Assembly (NCBI RefSeq): GCF_000312425.1 | Contig: NZ_HE997181.1 | Coordinates: 3,471,235-3,535,234, forward strand | Length of the DNA: 64,000 bases | Source: Reyranella massiliensis 521 | GTDB lineage: Bacteria; Pseudomonadota; Alphaproteobacteria; Reyranellales; Reyranellaceae | Direction of reading: 5' to 3' | Part shown: piece by piece, positions 60,975-64,000 of the stretch | Layout: the number at the start of each line of letters is the position of its first letter | How positions within the stretch are numbered: the first letter of the stretch is position 1 | Translations under genes and position numbers: made by a program | Notes under the pieces: model-generated | Told to the model about the DNA's origin: nothing | The model's input: only the letters and a program-made list of their open reading frames with translations | Database searches by the model: none

Positions 60975-61769
60975 ATGAGCAAGGCACAGACAGGCGAGTT
61001 ACTGGAAGGTTGGCGCATACAGAGCCGCACGATTCATGCGCTCATGGTGCGGGACCTGATGATGCGCTATGGGCGCGAGAACATCGGTTTCGCCTGGGTC
61101 ATCCTTGAGCCAATGATCCTGACTTGCGGCGTCATGGTCATCTGGTCCGCAATGGGTGCTCACAAGGAGGGCATTAAGGTCGTCGAACTGGTCTTGACTG
61201 GCTATATGCCTCTCACCCTTTGGCGGCACTTGACCAACAATTTCGTCAATATTTATAGGTCGAGTACCGGTCTGATGTTTCATAGGCAGGTCAGCCTATT
61301 TGATCTTCTGATCGCAAGACAATCCCTGGAGATCATTGGGACGACGACGGCACTCCTAGTCATTTACACGACGATCTTGACCTTCGGCTTGATCCACGAG
61401 GTTGAGCGCCTGGACATGATCTTTCTCGGCTGGTTCATGATGGCGTGGATCGCCTCTGCCTGCGGCATGTTAATCGCAGCGATTACTGAGCGGTATGAGG
61501 TCGCCGAACGCTTTATCCAACCGATCCAATACCTCAACATCCCAATCTCGGGAGCATTCTTCTTTGTCGACTGGCTTCCCACTTGGGGCCAGAAGATCAT
61601 CACCTACCATCCACTCGTCCATTGCTGGGAAGTCTTCAGGAAAGGCTACTTCGGTGATGAGATGGTCTACCACTACGACATCCCGTACTTCGTTTCTGTA
61701 GCCTTCATACTCACGTTTCTAGGCGTCCGAGCGACCGCACGCGTCCGCAAGCATATTCGCCTTAACTGA
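60975..61769 (+). CDS. ABC-2 type polysaccharide export permease (KpsM/Wzm-like)
   Basis: This 264-residue inner membrane permease has a cytoplasmic N-terminus with ALMVRDLMMRYGRENIGFAW, six membrane segments and the family segment YLNIPISGAFFFVDWLPTWGQ. It should export a capsule or LPS polysaccharide with a KpsT/Wzt ATPase, but no such gene follows; a small hypothetical gene and an IS element do. The local G+C is about 50%. The heptose synthesis genes upstream suggest a heptose-containing polymer. Confidence 0.9.
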   Translation: MSKAQTGELLEGWRIQSRTIHALMVRDLMMRYGRENIGFAWVILEPMILTCGVMVIWSAMGAHKEGIKVVELVLTGYMPLTLWRHLTNNFVNIYRSSTGLMFHRQVSLFDLLIARQSLEIIGTTTALLVIYTTILTFGLIHEVERLDMIFLGWFMMAWIASACGMLIAAITERYEVAERFIQPIQYLNIPISGAFFFVDWLPTWGQKIITYHPLVHCWEVFRKGYFGDEMVYHYDIPYFVSVAFILTFLGVRATARVRKHIRLN

Positions 61770-61943
61770 CGCTACTCGCCGTCAGCCGGGAACGAGTTTA
61801 GGTAGCGCCCCGAGAGGCATTCTCAGGGACCGAAAGTTCATATGCTGGTAGAGTCCAGTGCGAATTGCCCGTCAGTTGAATCCGAGCGGGCATTTCCGCC
61901 TGCCACGTCATGCCTACAAAAACCCAACCAATCGGAGGAACTC

Positions 61944-62144
61944 ATGGACGGAATACGGGTCGAATCAAGAGCGACCATACAAAACGAGCCCGACTTGCGA
62001 GAGCTCGTAAAAATCTTCGTTAAGCTTCCTGTGGATCGAATTGATGTCGAGATTCAGCATTTCAGCATTCAGGAAATGCGCCGCCATCTGGACAACGAGA
62101 TTGAGATTTCACTCATTTTTGAGAGGCGTCAGGAGGCACCCTGA
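61944..62144 (+). CDS. Small hypothetical protein, 66 residues
   Basis: This is a 66-residue protein (MDGIRVESRATIQNEPDLRE and on) rich in charged residues, with GGAGGA 6 nt before ATG 61944. It has no membrane segment or recognised motif. The open frame extends upstream to 61842 but without a ribosome binding site. Its stop lies right at the presumed left end of the IS element, so truncation by the insertion is possible. Function unknown. Confidence 0.5.
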   Translation: MDGIRVESRATIQNEPDLRELVKIFVKLPVDRIDVEIQHFSIQEMRRHLDNEIEISLIFERRQEAP

Positions 62145-62416
62145 GGAGTTCTCCATCGGCGTTGCCGCGCCCGAAGGATGAAGCCATGCGAGTTGTGGCG
62201 CGGCTTTGCGGAGCGGAGGTAGGATGGTTGTGGCGCCGGGAACGAGGTTGGCGTTCGCTTGGTGCAAAGAGAGCCCGTTGAGGAGTTGAACCCGGGACCC
62301 TGCGAGCACCCCGAACTGTTGCCACGGGCGGTCGTCCGCCCCGGAGCACGCATAGTAGACTTCGATATCGAGGGTTCCTCCTGGCGCAGCACTGTCGCAG
62401 AAGAGGAGGGCGAGCC
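62145..62416 (+). ncRNA. Candidate bridge RNA region of the IS110 element
   Basis: The leader upstream of the transposase is 272 nt with no convincing gene. It contains a GGGCGG-TCGT-CCGCCC hairpin (62326-62341). IS110-group elements express a structured guide (bridge) RNA from this position. No guide loops could be assigned. Confidence 0.3.
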
Positions 62417-63640
62417 ATGCAAGTGCTTTACCCGCGATGCGCCGGGTTGGATGTCCACAAGGACACTGTGGTGGCCTGTGTTCGCTGCGTATCGGAGCCG
62501 GCGCATCACGAGACGCGCAGCTTTGCCACCACGACGGGTGGGTTGCTGGTGCTCGGCGAATGGATCACCGAGCACGCCTGTAGCCATGTCGCCATGGAGG
62601 CGACCGGCATCTATTCGGCCGGTCTGGTATGTGCTGGAAGGGCAGGCCGAGCTTGTGCTGGCGAATGCTCACCACATCAAGAATGTCCCGGGCCGCAAGA
62701 CCGACGTCAACGACGCGATGTGGATTGCCGATCTGCTGGCGCATGGCCTGATCCGCTCCAGCTTCGTGCCGCCCCAGCCGATCCAGGAGCTGCGCGACCT
62801 GACGCGCACGCGCAAGCAGCTGGTGCGCGAGATCAGCCAGCATTCGCTGCGCATCCAGAAGGTGCTGGAAGATGCCAACATCAAGCTCGGCAGCGTGCTG
62901 TCGGAGGTGCTGGGGGTGTCCGGCAGGGCCATGATCGAGGGCGAGAGCGACGCTCGCAGGCTGGCCGATCTCGCCCACGACAGCCCTCGGCGCAAGCACG
63001 ACGAGCTGGTCGAAGCGCTGCACGGCCACGTCAGGCCCCACCACCGCACCTTGCTCACGATGCATCTCAATCTGATTGTCACTCTCGAGCACACCGTCGG
63101 GGAACTAGATGCCGTCGTGGGAAAATGCTTGGAGCCGATCCACCAGCGCGCCCCGACCATGCCAGGGGTCGGTGAGGCTTCGGCAGAGGTCACCGTGGCG
63201 GAGATCGGCATCGACATGGCGCGCTTCCCCACCCTTGGCCATCTCATCTCGTGGTACGGCCTGTGCCCACTAAGCGACGAGAGCGCCGGCAAGCCGATCC
63301 ACCCCCTGCGCAAAGGCGCCAACTGGCTCAAGACCACTCTGGTCACCGCCGCCTGGGCGGCCGTCCGCACCAAAGCCAGCTATCTGCGCGCCCTGTTCCT
63401 GCGTCTCAAGGCGCGCCGCGGCGCCAAGAAGGCCATCATGGCCGTCGCCGCCTCCATGCTCACCGCCGACTACTTCATGCTCCGCGACGGCGTTCCCTAT
63501 CGTGACTTCGGCCCCTCTCACTTCGATCACCAGCACACTGACAAGATCGTCCAGCGCCTCCTCCGCAGGCAGCACGACCTCGGATACTGCCTTCCACACC
63601 AACTCAAACCCGCGTGACGACCTTAACCCCCTTCGAGCTT
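62150..63640 (+). mobile_element. IS110-type insertion element (ends approximate)
   Basis: It holds a DEDD transposase frame preceded by about 270 nt of non-coding sequence, as in IS110-group elements. This family has no usual terminal inverted repeats, so the ends cannot be placed from sequence alone. It lies at the low-G+C polysaccharide island edge, and its own G+C is higher than that of the flanking genes. Confidence 0.75.
62417..63617 (+). pseudogene. IS110-family transposase, frameshifted
   Basis: The first frame starts MQVLYPRCAGLDVHKDTVVAC with the RuvC-like Asp and continues to MEATGIYS near 62615. From there the family sequence continues in another frame as RPVWYVLEGQAELVLANAHH, KTDVNDAMWIADLLAHG and on to the C-terminal transposase-20 block MPGVGEASAEVTVAEIG and the stop at 63617. 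The expected junction TAT-TGG-CGG-CCG is TATTCGGCCG, which fits a 2-bp deletion. The Asp/Glu/Asp/Asp residues are otherwise present. The copy is probably inactive unless supplied in trans. Confidence 0.85.
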
Positions 63641-64000
63641 CGTAGTTGCGCATCGACCACAGCGCCGGCGCGATCCACATCGCCGAGCTGAGACCTGCCG
63701 CGGCCGGCAACAGCACCTCAGCCAGTGTAAATTCCCGGCCCCACAGGACGCCCAGCATGTGCCTGCGACGGCGGCTTTAAGCACAGCCGACTTGATCCCG
63801 AGCAGGGCTTCCGGATCGAGTAACATCTACGGCTTCCCCTGCCGGTGCGCGGCTACGTTGGCTGCACAAGTGGCGGCGACGTAGCAAAAGTAACAAAAAC
63901 CTAAACCGAGAGACAAAATCAGATGCCCGGCCGGCTACTTGATTGTACGCATTCGGTGAGCACCGCGGCGTAGTTGCTCGCGGACGCGGGTGCCCTATTC
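63618..64000. other. Right flank of the IS element with gene remnant
   Basis: No intact gene was found. Two minus-strand pieces read MLLDPEALLGIKSAVLKAAV (from 63826) and, after a frame change, MLGVLWGREFTLAEVLLPA and on to SMRNYEARRG (63758 down to about 63630). Together they look like one small membrane protein broken by a frameshift. The last 170 bases have no frame of note. Confidence 0.4.

Noticed and set aside
61785..62246. 12-bp direct repeat GCCGGGAACGAG at 61785 and 62235
   Set aside because: Short, without related flanking sequence and not matching the likely element ends; treated as chance.
62614..62618. Programmed frameshifting in the IS110 transposase
   Set aside because: No slippery heptamer is present, and IS110 transposases are normally one frame; a 2-bp deletion explains it.

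Overview
This is a GC-rich chromosomal window (roughly 64-66% G+C for most of its length) from an alphaproteobacterium. The support is the heterotetrameric glycyl-tRNA synthetase pair glyQ-glyS next to ppdK, three Bug-type (TTT) periplasmic receptors, GcvA-like LysR regulators, many acyl-CoA, alcohol and aromatic catabolic enzymes, and a GDP-heptose surface polysaccharide locus. A soil or water heterotroph of the Reyranella/Rhodospirillales or Bradyrhizobium kind fits, but the genus is inference. No CRISPR array, rRNA or prophage was seen.

Layout. 1-5.5 kb: ppdK (partial), glyS, glyQ, a small membrane zinc-ribbon protein and glpD. 5.5-11 kb: Spy/CpxP-like protein, Bug receptor, AidB-like acyl-CoA dehydrogenase with a divergent LysR regulator, aspartate dehydrogenase, and tRNA-Pro(CGG) with its own promoter and downstream hairpins. 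11-19 kb: TauE/SafE permease, SDR plus iron alcohol dehydrogenase, GNAT, TauD-like dioxygenase, APH-like kinase, ABC binding protein, LysR. 19-30 kb: a 1193-residue fused ABC exporter, flavin monooxygenase, Bug receptor, VOC protein, then a glutaredoxin-DinB gene interrupted only by one in-frame TGA, DUF883 and holin-like membrane proteins, ACAD10/11-type phosphotransferase, another Bug receptor, and a hydrolase with a Cys nucleophile. 30-43 kb: two STAS-like paralogues, an orphan molybdenum hydroxylase subunit with a Rieske oxygenase, GST, phosphoesterase, MFS transporters, a BON/membrane/micropeptide group and a class A beta-lactamase. 42.9-48.7 kb: an MCE (Mla-type) lipid transport operon led by a dCache-GAF-cyclase-like protein and containing an ATPase-like subunit without Walker motifs. 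48.7-55 kb: membrane protein, SDR plus Baeyer-Villiger monooxygenase, 2-hydroxyacid dehydrogenase, secreted protein and an OmpA-family porin. 55.6-64 kb: surface polysaccharide genes (FkbM methyltransferase, glycosyltransferase, gmhA, hddA, fused hddC-gmhB, KpsM-type permease) with a sharp drop in G+C from about 57.54 kb, ended by a frameshifted IS110-type element.

The main observation is at 25476-26228. A strong ribosome binding site starts a 251-codon frame whose codon 13 is TGA, exactly where a glutaredoxin-like C-x-x-C motif needs its first Cys (U-T-S-C). The rest of the frame is open and clearly coding. A 39-nt hairpin starts immediately after the TGA, as bacterial SECIS elements do. This is a candidate selenoprotein: a Sec-containing glutaredoxin domain fused to a DinB-like domain. 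It would be missed or truncated by standard gene callers. The selAB/C/D machinery is not in this window and must be checked elsewhere in the genome.
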